Shown here in pieces: positions 18,718 through 26,698 of a stretch of 64,000 bases of DNA (positions are counted from its first letter, which is position 1; every line of letters begins with the position of its first letter). Under the pieces are notes generated by a model. It worked only from the letters and a program-made list of their open reading frames with translations, did not search any database and was not told the origin of the DNA. Source of the stretch: Kineosporia sp. NBRC 101731 (GTDB taxonomy: Bacteria > Actinomycetota > Actinomycetes > Actinomycetales > Kineosporiaceae); contig NZ_BSTC01000001.1 of NCBI RefSeq assembly GCF_030269305.1, positions 943,467 through 1,007,466 of the forward strand, written 5' to 3'. Position numbers and translations under genes: made by a program.

Positions 18718-19113
18718 TCAGTAGACGAGCGCCTGGGTTCCCGGCCGCAGCAGACGCTCCACGTAGGTCGCCGCCCCGGCGATCGTGACGCCGGGCAGGA
18801 CATCACCGGGTGCGATCGCCCGGCGCGCGGCCGACTGCGAGCACACCGCCAGGCTGCCGAACTCCAGAACGAGGTCGATCAGCTCGGGCAACGGCGTGGC
18901 GTGCTCCAGTTCCACCCCGGCGGCCCGGCCGGGGAGTGCGAGCGAGCTGCCGTCACCACTCAGCCACACGTGCACGGGCACGCCGGACGCACACGCGGCG
19001 GCAGCCACGGTGAAGGCCTGGTTGCAGCGCTCCGGGGCCTCCGGCCCGACGGTCACCTCGATGACGAGCGATCCAGCTGATTCGTCCACTGATCCGTCCA
19101 CTGATCCGGCCAC
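18718..19113 (-). CDS. DsrE-family protein
   Basis: 131 residues. The fold is recognisable as DsrE: a beta-alpha start (LVIEVTVGPEAPERCNQAFTV), ASGVPVHVWLSGDG, a region beginning PLPELIDLV with AVCSQSAARR, where the cysteine lies at the usual sulfur-relay position, and IAGAATYVERLL at the end. Family members carry or transfer sulfur, but single-gene versions in actinobacteria are uncharacterised. The N-terminal 15 residues (SVDGSVDESAG) are low complexity, so a later start is possible. It lies beside nitrobindin, Fur and YgfZ genes, a conserved actinobacterial neighbourhood. Confidence 0.8.
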   Translation of the reverse strand: MAGSVDGSVDESAGSLVIEVTVGPEAPERCNQAFTVAAAACASGVPVHVWLSGDGSSLALPGRAAGVELEHATPLPELIDLVLEFGSLAVCSQSAARRAIAPGDVLPGVTIAGAATYVERLLRPGTQALVY

Positions 19114-19149
19114 GCCGCGAAGCTACCGCGAGGGCTCCCCTCCCCTCCT

Positions 19150-19265
19150 TCCGTGATCATGCAAATCCCCCAGCCTTCGGCCGGGAGGTGCCCCCACTCC
19201 CCGGAGTTCTAGAACTGTCTGCTCGAGAGTTCTAGAACTCGGGGGAGGTTTTGCATGATCACGGA
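19150..19265. repeat. Inverted-repeat element, copy B, with 30-bp insertion
   Basis: The ends TCCGTGATCATGCAAA (19150-19165) and TTTGCATGATCACGGA (19250-19265) are exact inverted repeats. Inside are two GTTCTAGAAC palindromes (around 19205 and 19229). Bases 19168-19197 are an extra segment, CCCCAGCCTTCGG-type, absent from copy D. The element lies between divergent genes (DsrE-like on minus, nitrobindin on plus), so it is unlikely to be only a terminator. A single half-end, TGCATGATCACGG, follows at 19287-19299. Confidence 0.9.
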
Positions 19266-19362
19266 GGTTTGGGGGTGGGGAAGGGGTGCATGATCACGGG
19301 GATGGCGCGGGGCCCGGGGCTTCGGGTTCTGGTTCGGCACGTGCGCCGCTTACGATCGGCGG

Positions 19363-19881
19363 GTGGCGTTCCAACTAGACATCGACCTGCCCACCCCGCT
19401 CGCACCCCTGGCCTGGCTGATCGGTCGCTGGGAGGGTGCCGGTGTGATCGGCTACCCGACCATCGAAGAGGCCCAGTTCGGCCAGGAGATCGAGTTCTCG
19501 CACGACGGGCGGCCGTTCCTGTCGTACGTCTCGCGCATGTGGCGGCTGGACGACGCGGGCAACCAGGTCGAGCCGCTGGCCACCGAGACCGGCTACTGGC
19601 GCCCGGTCGCCACGCCGCAAGACCCGCAGAACCCGGGCACCGAGCTGGAGGTGCTGCTCGTGCACCCCACCGGCATCTCGGAGATCTACCTGGGCCGGGT
19701 CGACGGCCCGCGCATCGACCTGCAGACCGACCTGGTCGCGCGCACGTCCACGGCCAAGGAGTACACCGCGGCCACGCGGCTCTACGGCCTGGTCGAGTCC
19801 GACCTGCTCTGGGCGCTGGACATGGCGGCCGAGGGGCAGCCGCTGCAGTCCCATGCCTCGGCCCGGCTCAAGCGGGTCTGA
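19363..19881 (+). CDS. Nitrobindin-like FABP family protein
   Basis: 172 residues, a beta-barrel protein of the heme-binding nitrobindin family (M. tuberculosis Rv0813c, human THAP4 domain). The N-terminus has PLAWLIGRWEGAGVIGYPTIE, followed by FGQEIEFSHDGRPFLSY and, near the end, LWALDMAA and QSHASARLKRV, where the family's heme-ligand histidine lies. Such proteins bind ferric heme and react with nitric oxide or peroxynitrite. The start is GTG 19363; the element repeat lies upstream. The downstream fur gene begins four bases after the stop, so they form an operon. Confidence 0.88.
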   Translation: MAFQLDIDLPTPLAPLAWLIGRWEGAGVIGYPTIEEAQFGQEIEFSHDGRPFLSYVSRMWRLDDAGNQVEPLATETGYWRPVATPQDPQNPGTELEVLLVHPTGISEIYLGRVDGPRIDLQTDLVARTSTAKEYTAATRLYGLVESDLLWALDMAAEGQPLQSHASARLKRV

Positions 19882-19885
19882 CGCG

Positions 19886-20368
19886 ATGGGCAAGGTGACC
19901 GCGCAGGCCCTCGACCAGGCGCTGCGGGAGCGTGGCCTGCGGGCCACCCCACAGCGCCGGTCGGTGCTGCGCGCGGTCACCGAGCTCGGTCACGCGACCC
20001 CGGAAGACGTCTGCGACTTCGTCGGGACTGACTCGGGCGACACGGTCAATCTCTCCACGGTCTACCGGTCGCTGGAGCTGATGGAGAAGATCGGCGTCGT
20101 CAGCCACACCCACCTCACCCACGGTTCGCCGACCTACCAGGTGGCCAGCCACGTCAACCATCTGCACCTGGTCTGCCGGGGCTGCGGGCGCATCGACGAG
20201 GCCGACCTCGACCTGGCCCGCCCGCTGGCCGACGCCGTGCGCGCGGCCCACGGTTTCGAGACCGACCTGGCCCACCTGTCCCTGCACGGCACCTGCGCGC
20301 AGTGCCGCGGCGACGAGGTTCAGCCCGATCCCGACCACGGTCACGGTCATGGCCACGGACATCCCTGA
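19886..20368 (+). CDS. Fur-family metalloregulator with His-Gly tail
   Basis: 160 residues. A winged helix (about 15-80; RGLRATPQRRSVLRAV, NLSTVYRSLELMEKIG) precedes the dimerisation domain with HVNHLHLVCRGCG and CAQCR, which supply the structural zinc CxxC pairs. The last ten residues are HGHGHGHGHP, an unusual histidine-rich end likely to bind metal. The subtype (Fur, Zur or PerR) cannot be settled by eye. ATG 19886 follows the nitrobindin stop by four bases. The 3' end precedes ygfZ by about 40 bases, which suggests a redox, iron or heme-linked operon. Confidence 0.9.
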   Translation: MGKVTAQALDQALRERGLRATPQRRSVLRAVTELGHATPEDVCDFVGTDSGDTVNLSTVYRSLELMEKIGVVSHTHLTHGSPTYQVASHVNHLHLVCRGCGRIDEADLDLARPLADAVRAAHGFETDLAHLSLHGTCAQCRGDEVQPDPDHGHGHGHGHP

Positions 20369-20408
20369 TCCGGGAAGTTCTGTGCGTCCCGGCGCGCTGG
20401 AGACAGAC

Positions 20409-21527
20409 ATGAGTGACGTCGCTGTGCCGCAGAGCCCCACCGAGCTGACCTACCGCAGTCCGCTGCTCGAGCGGCCCGGTGCGGTTCCCGCTGAGGGCCC
20501 CGACGCGGGTCTGGCCTGGCACTACGGCAATCCGACGGCGGAGCAGCGACGGCTGGAGGCGGGTACGGCGAAGGCCGACCTCTCCCACCGTGGGGTGGTG
20601 CGCATCGAGGGCCCGGACCGGCTGACCTGGCTGCACTCGATGACCACCCAGGCGCTGAGCGGCCTGGCGCCGTACACCTCCACCGAGGCGCTGCTGCTCA
20701 CCCCGAACGGGCACGTCGAGCACGACCTGCATCTGGTGGACGACGGCACGGCGGTCTGGATCACGGTCGAGCCCGGCACCGCCCCGGGGCTGGTCGCATT
20801 CCTGAAGAAGATGCAGTTCATGCTGCGGGTCGAGGTCGCCGACGTCACGGCCGACTGGGCCGTGATCGGTGAACCCGTCGACGCCGAGAGCGCTCCCGGC
20901 GAACCGCTGGCGTGGCGTGACCCGTGGCCCGAGCAGGGCGTCGGCGCCGCGCTCTACACCACGGCCGAGGTCGAGGTGGAGGGTCACCCGGCCTGGGCCT
21001 GGCGCGAGGTGCTGATCCCGAGAGAAGAATTCAGGACGCGGGTGGCGGCGGGGGAGTTCGACGACGCCGCGGGCACGTGGGCGGTGGACGCCCTGCGCGT
21101 GGCCGCCTGGCGGCCACGGCTCGGTTTCGAGACCGACCACCGCACCATCCCGCACGAGCTGGACTGGCTGCGCACCGCCGTCCACCTGGAGAAGGGCTGC
21201 TACCGCGGTCAGGAGACCGTCGCCCGCGTGCACAACCTCGGCCGCCCCCCGCGCCGCCTGGTGATGCTGCACCTGGACGGCACCATGAACGAACTGCCCG
21301 TCACCGGCGCCACCGTGCTCCACGGCACCCGTGAGGTCGGCCGGGTCACCACCGCCGCCCGGCACCACGAGCTCGGCCCGATCGCCCTGGCCGTGCTCAA
21401 GCGCTCCACTCCGGCCGATGTGCAGCTGGTGGCCGGTGGGGTCGAGGCCAGCCAGGAGATCGTGGTGGACGCCGCCTCGGGACCCTCCGCCGTCGTCCCC
21501 AAGATCCGCCGCCTCCCGCAGGCCTGA
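20409..21527 (+). CDS. ygfZ: Folate-binding YgfZ/GcvT-like protein
   Basis: 372 residues, related to the glycine-cleavage T protein. YgfZ uses tetrahydrofolate to support maintenance or repair of iron-sulfur enzymes. The diagnostic motif KGCYRGQETVAR is present near residue 262, preceded by RTAVHLE. The N-terminus shows ADLSHRGVVRIEGPDRLTWLHSMTTQ. I use ATG 20409; an upstream in-frame ATG at 20349 overlaps the fur gene end and adds 20 residues without conservation. The Fur-YgfZ-nitrobindin grouping is a conserved actinobacterial cluster, consistent with iron and redox homeostasis. Confidence 0.9.
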   Translation: MSDVAVPQSPTELTYRSPLLERPGAVPAEGPDAGLAWHYGNPTAEQRRLEAGTAKADLSHRGVVRIEGPDRLTWLHSMTTQALSGLAPYTSTEALLLTPNGHVEHDLHLVDDGTAVWITVEPGTAPGLVAFLKKMQFMLRVEVADVTADWAVIGEPVDAESAPGEPLAWRDPWPEQGVGAALYTTAEVEVEGHPAWAWREVLIPREEFRTRVAAGEFDDAAGTWAVDALRVAAWRPRLGFETDHRTIPHELDWLRTAVHLEKGCYRGQETVARVHNLGRPPRRLVMLHLDGTMNELPVTGATVLHGTREVGRVTTAARHHELGPIALAVLKRSTPADVQLVAGGVEASQEIVVDAASGPSAVVPKIRRLPQA

Positions 21528-21547
21528 TCAGCGTTCCCCCCAACCTT

Positions 21548-21616
21548 CGTGATCATGCAAGCTTTCCGGGGGCCGGGGGCCGGGGGCCGGGAGCCGGGAA
21601 AGCTTGCATGATCACG
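21548..21616. repeat. Inverted-repeat element, copy C, with GC-heptamer core
   Basis: Arms CGTGATCATGCAAGCTTTCC (21548-21567) and their reverse complement ending at 21616 flank a core made of tandem CCGGGGG-type heptamers (about 21566-21598). The GTTCTAGAAC core of copies B, D and E is absent. It lies 21 bases after the ygfZ stop and 80 bases before the next start, both on plus, so it could end transcription. The core has four G-runs, so a quadruplex is conceivable. Confidence 0.88.
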
Positions 21617-21695
21617 GCCGAGGGAGCGGGCGGAGATCTTACGGCCGCGCCTGGCTTCTCTGGATAAATTTCCGGTCCGCGTTCACGATGGCCGG

Positions 21696-22526
21696 ATGAG
21701 TCGCACACTGATCACCGTTGCCCCGACCGGCGCCGAGATCGACAAGGCCGGCTGCCCGCAGTTGCCCACGACCCTCGACGAGCTCGTCGCCGAGGCCAGG
21801 GCCTGCGAGGCGGCGGGCGCGGCGATGATCCATGTGCACATCCGCGACGCGGAGCACCGGCCCACGCTCGACCTCGGCCGGTTGCGCGAGACCGTGGTCG
21901 CGCTGCGGGAGAACACCGCGCTGATCGTGCAGCTCTCCACCGGCGGCAGCGTGCACGATCCGCTCGACGCCCGGCTGGCCGTACTCGAGGCGGAGCCCGA
22001 CTCCTGCTCGCTGACCTGCGGCACGGTCAACTTCGGCGACGACGTGTTCAGCAACCCCTGGCCGTTCATGGCCGAGCTCTACCGCCGCACGCAGTTCACC
22101 GGGGTGGTGCCGGAGTTCGAGCTGTTCGACCTCGGTCAGGTGACGTCGATGGCCCGGCTGCTGGAGGAGTTCGGCCCGCCCGCCGGGGGTCGGGTGCACG
22201 CCGACTTCGTGCTGGGGGTGCCCGGCGGCCTGCCCGCGACCGTGCCGGCCCTGGTCGCCGGGGTGCAGGCGCTGCCCGCCGGGGTGACCTCGTGGTCGGC
22301 CACCGGGATCGGGCGCGGGCACCTCCCGGTGCTGGCCGCGAGCCTGGCGATGGGTGGGCACCTGCGGGTCGGTATGGAGGACAACACCTTTTACGCCCCA
22401 CGCCGCCCGGTCACCGGCAACGCCGAGCTGGTGGCCCGGGCCGCGGCGCTGGCCAGCACCCTGCAACGCCCGGCGATGAGTGCCGTCGAGGCCCGCGAAC
22501 TGATCGGATTGCCCGCTTTGCTGTGA
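21696..22526 (+). CDS. BKACE (DUF849) family beta-keto acid cleavage enzyme
   Basis: 276 residues, TIM-barrel zinc enzyme of the 3-keto-5-aminohexanoate cleavage family. These condense a beta-keto acid with acetyl-CoA and split it into acetoacetate and a CoA ester. The first metal motif is MIHVHIRD (about residues 45-52), followed by VQLSTGG and the late GHLRVGMEDN, a family hallmark. The substrate is not readable from sequence: the family covers many keto acids. No lysine-fermentation genes are adjacent, so a housekeeping or carnitine-like role is possible. The start is ATG 21696; the repeat element lies just upstream. Confidence 0.85.
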   Translation: MSRTLITVAPTGAEIDKAGCPQLPTTLDELVAEARACEAAGAAMIHVHIRDAEHRPTLDLGRLRETVVALRENTALIVQLSTGGSVHDPLDARLAVLEAEPDSCSLTCGTVNFGDDVFSNPWPFMAELYRRTQFTGVVPEFELFDLGQVTSMARLLEEFGPPAGGRVHADFVLGVPGGLPATVPALVAGVQALPAGVTSWSATGIGRGHLPVLAASLAMGGHLRVGMEDNTFYAPRRPVTGNAELVARAAALASTLQRPAMSAVEARELIGLPALL

Positions 22527-22594
22527 CCCGCATCATGCGTCCCGGGACTTCGGGCAGCTTGCAAAGTGCTAACTCGAGCAAGCACAGTGGCCGG

Positions 22595-23224
22595 GTGGCG
22601 ACCATCAAAGTGCCCGACCGGGTGAGTGACCTCGGAGCCTTCGTGCGGGAACAGCGGGAGAGCGCGAAGCTCTCCCTGCGGCAGCTCTCGCACGTCGCCG
22701 GGGTCAGCAATCCCTACCTGAGCCAGATCGAGCGTGGTCTGCGCAAGCCCTCTGCCGAGGTGCTCACGCAGATCGCCAAAGGGCTGCAGATTTCCGCCGA
22801 GGCGCTGTTCCAGCGGGCCGGCCTGCTGGAAGAGTCCGTCGGCGTCGAGGCCGAGGTGGCGATCCAGAGCGACATGCGCCTGACTGCCCGGCAGAAGCGG
22901 GTGCTGCTCGACATCTACGAGACGTTCCGGGCGGAGAACGCGCGCGACGACGCCGAGGCCGACCGGAACGCCGGTGATGCGGCCGCGGAGGTCGCAGCCA
23001 CCGTCGTGCCGCTGATCGCCAAGAACGGTCTCAAGTCCTCCGCGGACGACTCCGACCAGGCAACGGAGCACGTGGTCGCGGGAGAGGGCGTCGCTGAGGG
23101 GCATCCGGCCGGTACCGGCCGGCGCAGTGTGCTGAAGCCGGCGACCACGCGGGCGCCCCGCACCACCCGCAGGCGCTCGGCGGCCTCGAAGGCCTCGCTG
23201 CGCGAGGTCGGCAAAGACGACTGA
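22595..23224 (+). CDS. XRE-family regulator upstream of the HbhA-like gene
   Basis: 209 residues from GTG 22595 (ATG 22535 would add 20 residues). The helix-turn-helix is about residues 10-70 (DLGAFVREQRESAKLSLRQL, GVSNPYLSQIERGLRKPS), with LTQIAKGLQISAEALFQRAG behind it. A middle acidic helical part and a basic tail (TRAPRTTRRRSAASK) follow. The close match to M. tuberculosis Rv0474, which also precedes hbhA, suggests the same unit. About 100 bases separate it from the next gene, with no terminator between. The target is unknown; it may regulate its own operon. Confidence 0.87.
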   Translation: MATIKVPDRVSDLGAFVREQRESAKLSLRQLSHVAGVSNPYLSQIERGLRKPSAEVLTQIAKGLQISAEALFQRAGLLEESVGVEAEVAIQSDMRLTARQKRVLLDIYETFRAENARDDAEADRNAGDAAAEVAATVVPLIAKNGLKSSADDSDQATEHVVAGEGVAEGHPAGTGRRSVLKPATTRAPRTTRRRSAASKASLREVGKDD

Positions 23225-23325
23225 ACGGCTCACCGAACTTCTGTCCATCGGCAGTGCCGCCGGCGGGCCCATCCGGCGGCTCCTCGCGGCAGCAGCCGAA
23301 TCCGGCACCTGACCAGGAGGACCTC

Positions 23326-24072
23326 ATGGCCACCAGCATCGATAGCACCGACAGCGCCGAGTCACCGAGCCCGGGCAACGGCCGCCCCTCGATCAGTACT
23401 ACTCCGCTCTTCGCCGCCCTCGGCGCGACCGACCTGGCGGTCCAGCAGGTGCGGGCCGCCGCGGCCGGCGCCGCCGCCTTGCAGCAGAAGTTCGCCTCGG
23501 ACGTCGAGGCCCGCCTCGCCGGGGTCGAGAAGCGCGTCACCTCGATCGACCCGAAGGTGCTGCGGGAGCAGGCCGAGCAGGCGCCCACCCGCGCCGTCGC
23601 CCGGGCCCTGGAGGTCGCGGTCCGCGCCGAGGCCGTCTACTCGGAGCTGGCCCGCCGCGGAAAAGACCTGGTCGAGCGGGTCTCCACCCAGTCCGACACC
23701 CAGACGTTCCGCGCCCAGGCCGGTAGCACCCTGGACCGGGGCCGGGCCGCCGTCACGGTCGCCCGCCGGGCCGCCGACGACACCGCGACCGCCCTGCGCG
23801 GAACGCTCCGGACGGGACGTCCCGGGGCCGCAGAGCCGACCGAGGTGACCGAGCCGACGACGAAGCTCAACGAAGAGGCCGTGCTCCGCGCCGTGGCCGT
23901 CGGCGACGGCGGGGACAAGGCCGTCACGCGCCCCCGCACCCCGGCGAAGAAGACCTCGACCACCCGGAAGAGTGCAGCTGTCACGGGGGCGACGAAGACC
24001 ACGACCGCCCGCAAGTCGGCCGGTACGGGGCCGCGGGCGACGAAGAGCCCGGTCCCGAAGCCGGGCGAATAG
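23326..24072 (+). CDS. HbhA-like helical protein with Lys/Ala-rich tail
   Basis: 248 residues. The body (about 25-160) is a long alpha-helical, coiled-coil-like segment (AALQQKFASDVEARLAGVEK). The C-terminus (about 190-248) is rich in Lys, Thr and Ala (PAKKTSTTRKSAAV). This matches the plan of mycobacterial heparin-binding hemagglutinin HbhA, a surface adhesin also linked to lipid inclusions. An adhesin role in this organism is not implied; histone-like tails of this kind also bind nucleic acid or polyphosphate. The start is ATG 23326 with AGGAGGA upstream; an earlier in-frame start (23254) lacks support. Operon with the XRE gene and DUF2516. Confidence 0.85.
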   Translation: MATSIDSTDSAESPSPGNGRPSISTTPLFAALGATDLAVQQVRAAAAGAAALQQKFASDVEARLAGVEKRVTSIDPKVLREQAEQAPTRAVARALEVAVRAEAVYSELARRGKDLVERVSTQSDTQTFRAQAGSTLDRGRAAVTVARRAADDTATALRGTLRTGRPGAAEPTEVTEPTTKLNEEAVLRAVAVGDGGDKAVTRPRTPAKKTSTTRKSAAVTGATKTTTARKSAGTGPRATKSPVPKPGE

Positions 24073-24179
24073 GGACGAAGCACCGGGCCGGAACCGTCGG
24101 GAACGATCGCCGGTTCCGATCGTTGTCTCCACTGACCATCCCCTGGAGAGACGACCGGGGAACCGCCAGGCCCTAAGGT

Positions 24180-24503
24180 ATGTCTATGAACGCGCTGGGT
24201 AGTTTTCAGGACCTGCTGACGCTCATCATCGGCGTGCTGGCTCTCGGCGTGCAGGCCTTCGCCCTGATAGACGCACTACGGCAGCGGACAGACGCGTTCG
24301 TGGCCGCGGGGAAGCTCACCAAGCCGATCTGGCTGGCCATCCTCGCGGTGGCGGCCGCGATCGGGGTGATCTTCGTGTTCAACCCGTTCGGTTTCTTCGA
24401 CCTGATCGCCTTCGTCGCGGCGGCCGTCTATCTGGTCGACGTGCGCCCCGCGATCAAGTCGATCACCGGTGGTGGCAACAGCGGTCCCTACGGGCGCTGG
24501 TGA
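24180..24503 (+). CDS. DUF2516 small membrane protein
   Basis: 107 residues with about three membrane segments (LLTLIIGVLALGVQAFALIDAL, WLAILAVAAAIGVIFVF, IAFVAAAVYLVDVRPAI). This matches the actinobacterial DUF2516 family, whose M. tuberculosis member Rv0476 follows hbhA in the same order. The function is unknown. ATG 24180 is used; ATG 24186 is an equally good second start. The conserved three-gene order (regulator, HbhA, DUF2516) suggests a shared surface or membrane role. Confidence 0.85.
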   Translation: MSMNALGSFQDLLTLIIGVLALGVQAFALIDALRQRTDAFVAAGKLTKPIWLAILAVAAAIGVIFVFNPFGFFDLIAFVAAAVYLVDVRPAIKSITGGGNSGPYGRW

Positions 24504-24675
24504 AGTAGTTCCTCCGCGCTGACCGGTTCCGCGCGACTCGTCGCGGAACGGGGTCGTACAGTCACGCTTCGCCATCGAAGAGCCGCTAGAGTCGGGCTCT
24601 CGTCGTCGCGCTCGCAACCCGCGGGCGTGGCGGTGCCCACGGTGTCAGCGTGACTGCCCGACCTCAGGAGGGTCC

Positions 24676-25239
24676 ATGACCGAGTACAGGCCCGGAGGGC
24701 GTCGCCGGATCGACCGGGTACTCGCGCCGGGATATCTGGACGGGATCGATCTGCTCGACCTCGACGAGGTCCGCATCCGCCGGGCCGAGGCCGACCAGGA
24801 AGAGGTCGATCTCTCCTACGCCCGTCGCCTGCTCCAGGGCCGTATCGACATTCTGCGGGCCGAGCAGGAGCGCCGCAGCGGTGACGGTTCCGACGCCCCG
24901 GTCTTCGGCAACCGCACCGACGAGGCGATCGCCGAGACGCTCAAGCGCATTCTGGGCGGCGAGAAGCGCACCGACCGGGGTATGGGCCGGCACCTGGCCG
25001 CCACCCCGAGCCGGGTGGGCGAGCACCGCCGCGAGGCCGAACGGGCCGTCTCCGACGTCAGCGTCTCCGACCTGGACATGCCCGACGCCGAGCTGGAGGC
25101 CGCGATCCGCAAGCTGATCGACATCGAGAGCCGCACCTCCGCCTCCCGCCGGGCCGTGCAGCAGGTCGTGGATGCGCTGACCGCCGAGGTCGCCCGTCGC
25201 TATCAGCTCGACCAGGTGAGCCTGGCCGACCGGTTCTGA
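24676..25239 (+). CDS. rsiG: RsiG-like c-di-GMP-dependent anti-sigma factor
   Basis: 187 residues, helical. It holds two exact copies of the c-di-GMP signature E(x3)S(x2)R(x3)Q(x3)D: E43-S47-R50-Q54-D58 in helix 1 and E151-S155-R158-Q162-D166 in helix 2. In Streptomyces RsiG with c-di-GMP holds the flagellar-type sigma factor WhiG inactive and so delays spore formation. The twin-motif form implies a monomeric protein binding a c-di-GMP dimer. WhiG is not in the window. The middle region (70-130) is flexible and polar. The start is ATG 24676 with CAGGAGGG upstream. A GGDEF-EAL protein at 45.4 kb could supply the ligand. The signature is seen directly; function is by homology. Confidence 0.9.
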   Translation: MTEYRPGGRRRIDRVLAPGYLDGIDLLDLDEVRIRRAEADQEEVDLSYARRLLQGRIDILRAEQERRSGDGSDAPVFGNRTDEAIAETLKRILGGEKRTDRGMGRHLAATPSRVGEHRREAERAVSDVSVSDLDMPDAELEAAIRKLIDIESRTSASRRAVQQVVDALTAEVARRYQLDQVSLADRF

Positions 25240-25262
25240 GGCAGCTACTACGCTGAACGACC

Positions 25263-25691
25263 GTGAGAGCAGTCGTTCAGCGCGCGTCATCCGGTCGGGT
25301 CACGGTCGACGGTGAGGAGGTCGGCGCCCTCGACGGGCCCGGCCTGGTGGTCCTCGTCGGTGTCACCCACGACGACGGTCCCGGCCAGGTGACCACCATC
25401 GCCCAGAAGATCGCCAACCTGCGCATCCTTCACGGCGAGAAGTCCGCGGTCGACCTCGGTGCCGGGGTGCTGCTGATCAGCCAGTTCACCCTCTACGCGG
25501 ACACCGCCAAGGGCCGCCGTCCGTCCTGGAACCAGGCCGCGCCCGGCCCGGTCGCCGAGCCCCTGGTCGACGCCCTGGCCGAAGCGCTGCGTGATCAGCA
25601 CGGCCTCAAGGTCGCCACGGGCCGCTTCGGCGCCGACATGCAGGTCGAACTGGTCAACGACGGCCCGGTGACCATCCTCCTGGAAGCCTGA
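25263..25691 (+). CDS. dtd: D-aminoacyl-tRNA deacylase Dtd
   Basis: 142 residues. It hydrolyses D-amino acids (and glycine wrongly joined to tRNA-Ala) off tRNA by RNA-based catalysis. Both family motifs are present: [17 protein letters not shown] near residues 77-93 and the cis Gly-Pro loop NDGPVTI near the end. The start MRAVVQRAS is canonical (GTG 25263). It follows rsiG by 23 bases on the same strand. It ends directly against the convergent methyltransferase, with no space for a terminator. Confidence 0.95.
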   Translation: MRAVVQRASSGRVTVDGEEVGALDGPGLVVLVGVTHDDGPGQVTTIAQKIANLRILHGEKSAVDLGAGVLLISQFTLYADTAKGRRPSWNQAAPGPVAEPLVDALAEALRDQHGLKVATGRFGADMQVELVNDGPVTILLEA

Positions 25692-26528
25692 TCACAGAAG
25701 AGATGTGCGAGGGCGGACTGCGTCCCAGCGCACCGTGATCTCGCCCAGCCGCCAGCGGGAGGGGCCGTCCAGCACCGGCCAGCCCTCCGTCTTCACCGCC
25801 GACACCGTGGCCAGCCAGCGCTGACGCACCCCGAACGAGCTGAGCGGGGCGTTGCGGGTCCAGGCCGAGTCGAGGGCGTTCAGGTACGCGTGCACCCGCT
25901 CACCTGGAATGTTGCGGTGGATCAGGGCTTTGGGCAGGCGCTCGGCCACGTCCGAGGGCCGCTCGAGTCCACCCAGCCGTAGCGAGATGCTCAGCGACAC
26001 CGGCCCGTCCGCGGCGTCCACCGCGATCCAGGTGGAGCGCCGGCCGATCTCGTCGCAGGTGCCGTCGACCAGCAGCCCGCCGGGGACCAGACGCGAGCGC
26101 ACCAGGTCCCAGGCCGGGGCCACCTCATGCTCCGCGTACTGCCGCAGCACGTTGAAGGCCCGCACCAGGACCGGTCGGCGACCCTCCAGCGGCAGTTCGA
26201 AACCGCCCACCCGGAAGGTCAGGCCCGGCCGTTCCAGCGGCCTGGCCACGGCGACCCGGACCGGGTCGATCTCGATACCGACCACGTCGACGTCGGCCCG
26301 CACCACACTGAGCCGCTCGTGTAGTTCCACCGCGGTGATCGGGCTGGCGCCGTAGCCCAGGTCCACGACCAGTGGATCCGCCGCGCGGCGCAGGCGGGGA
26401 GCAGCCGGCCCGGCCAGCCAGCGGTCGACCCGCCGCAGCCGGTTCGGGTTGGTGGTGCCCCGGGTGATGGTGCCCTGCACGGCGTGGGGGCGGGGTGTCA
26501 CGAGGTCAACCCTAGGGCGATTCCTCAC
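25692..26528 (-). CDS. Class I SAM-dependent methyltransferase
   Basis: 278 residues. The SAM motif I is VVDLGYGASPITAVELHERL (about residues 54-73), motif II is VVGIEIDP, and a later VLRQYAEHEV with LVPGGLLVDGTCDEIGRRS marks the product-side strand. The substrate is unknown. The N-terminus has HAVQGTITRGTTNPNRLRRVDRW, conserved in a family found beside mshA in actinomycetes. GTG 26528 has AGGGG at fitting distance; GTG 26501 is an alternative. It is divergent from mshA, with a 170-base shared upstream region. Confidence 0.82.
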   Translation of the reverse strand: MRNRPRVDLVTPRPHAVQGTITRGTTNPNRLRRVDRWLAGPAAPRLRRAADPLVVDLGYGASPITAVELHERLSVVRADVDVVGIEIDPVRVAVARPLERPGLTFRVGGFELPLEGRRPVLVRAFNVLRQYAEHEVAPAWDLVRSRLVPGGLLVDGTCDEIGRRSTWIAVDAADGPVSLSISLRLGGLERPSDVAERLPKALIHRNIPGERVHAYLNALDSAWTRNAPLSSFGVRQRWLATVSAVKTEGWPVLDGPSRWRLGEITVRWDAVRPRTSLL

Positions 26529-26583
26529 CCTCTGATCCCCTGTCGATCGGGACGCCGACCGGTAGGTGACGACATTGCACCCT

Positions 26584-26597
26584 CACGTGACCACGTG
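26584..26597. promoter_or_regulatory. Paired CACGTG motif upstream of mshA
   Basis: CACGTGAC-CACGTG at 26584-26597 holds two perfect 6-bp palindromes 8 bases apart, in the shared upstream region of the methyltransferase gene (minus) and mshA (plus, start 26699). The even spacing, close to one helical turn, suggests a regulator site. No regulator is identified. Confidence 0.35.
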
Positions 26598-26698
26598 GTG
26601 ACGATCACCCTCGGCAGGTTCGGGAAGACCGGCCTGGTCTGGTGAGTTAGCTACCTTCGGGGGATTTTTAGGCGTGGAGCATCGAGCATGGAGGACGC

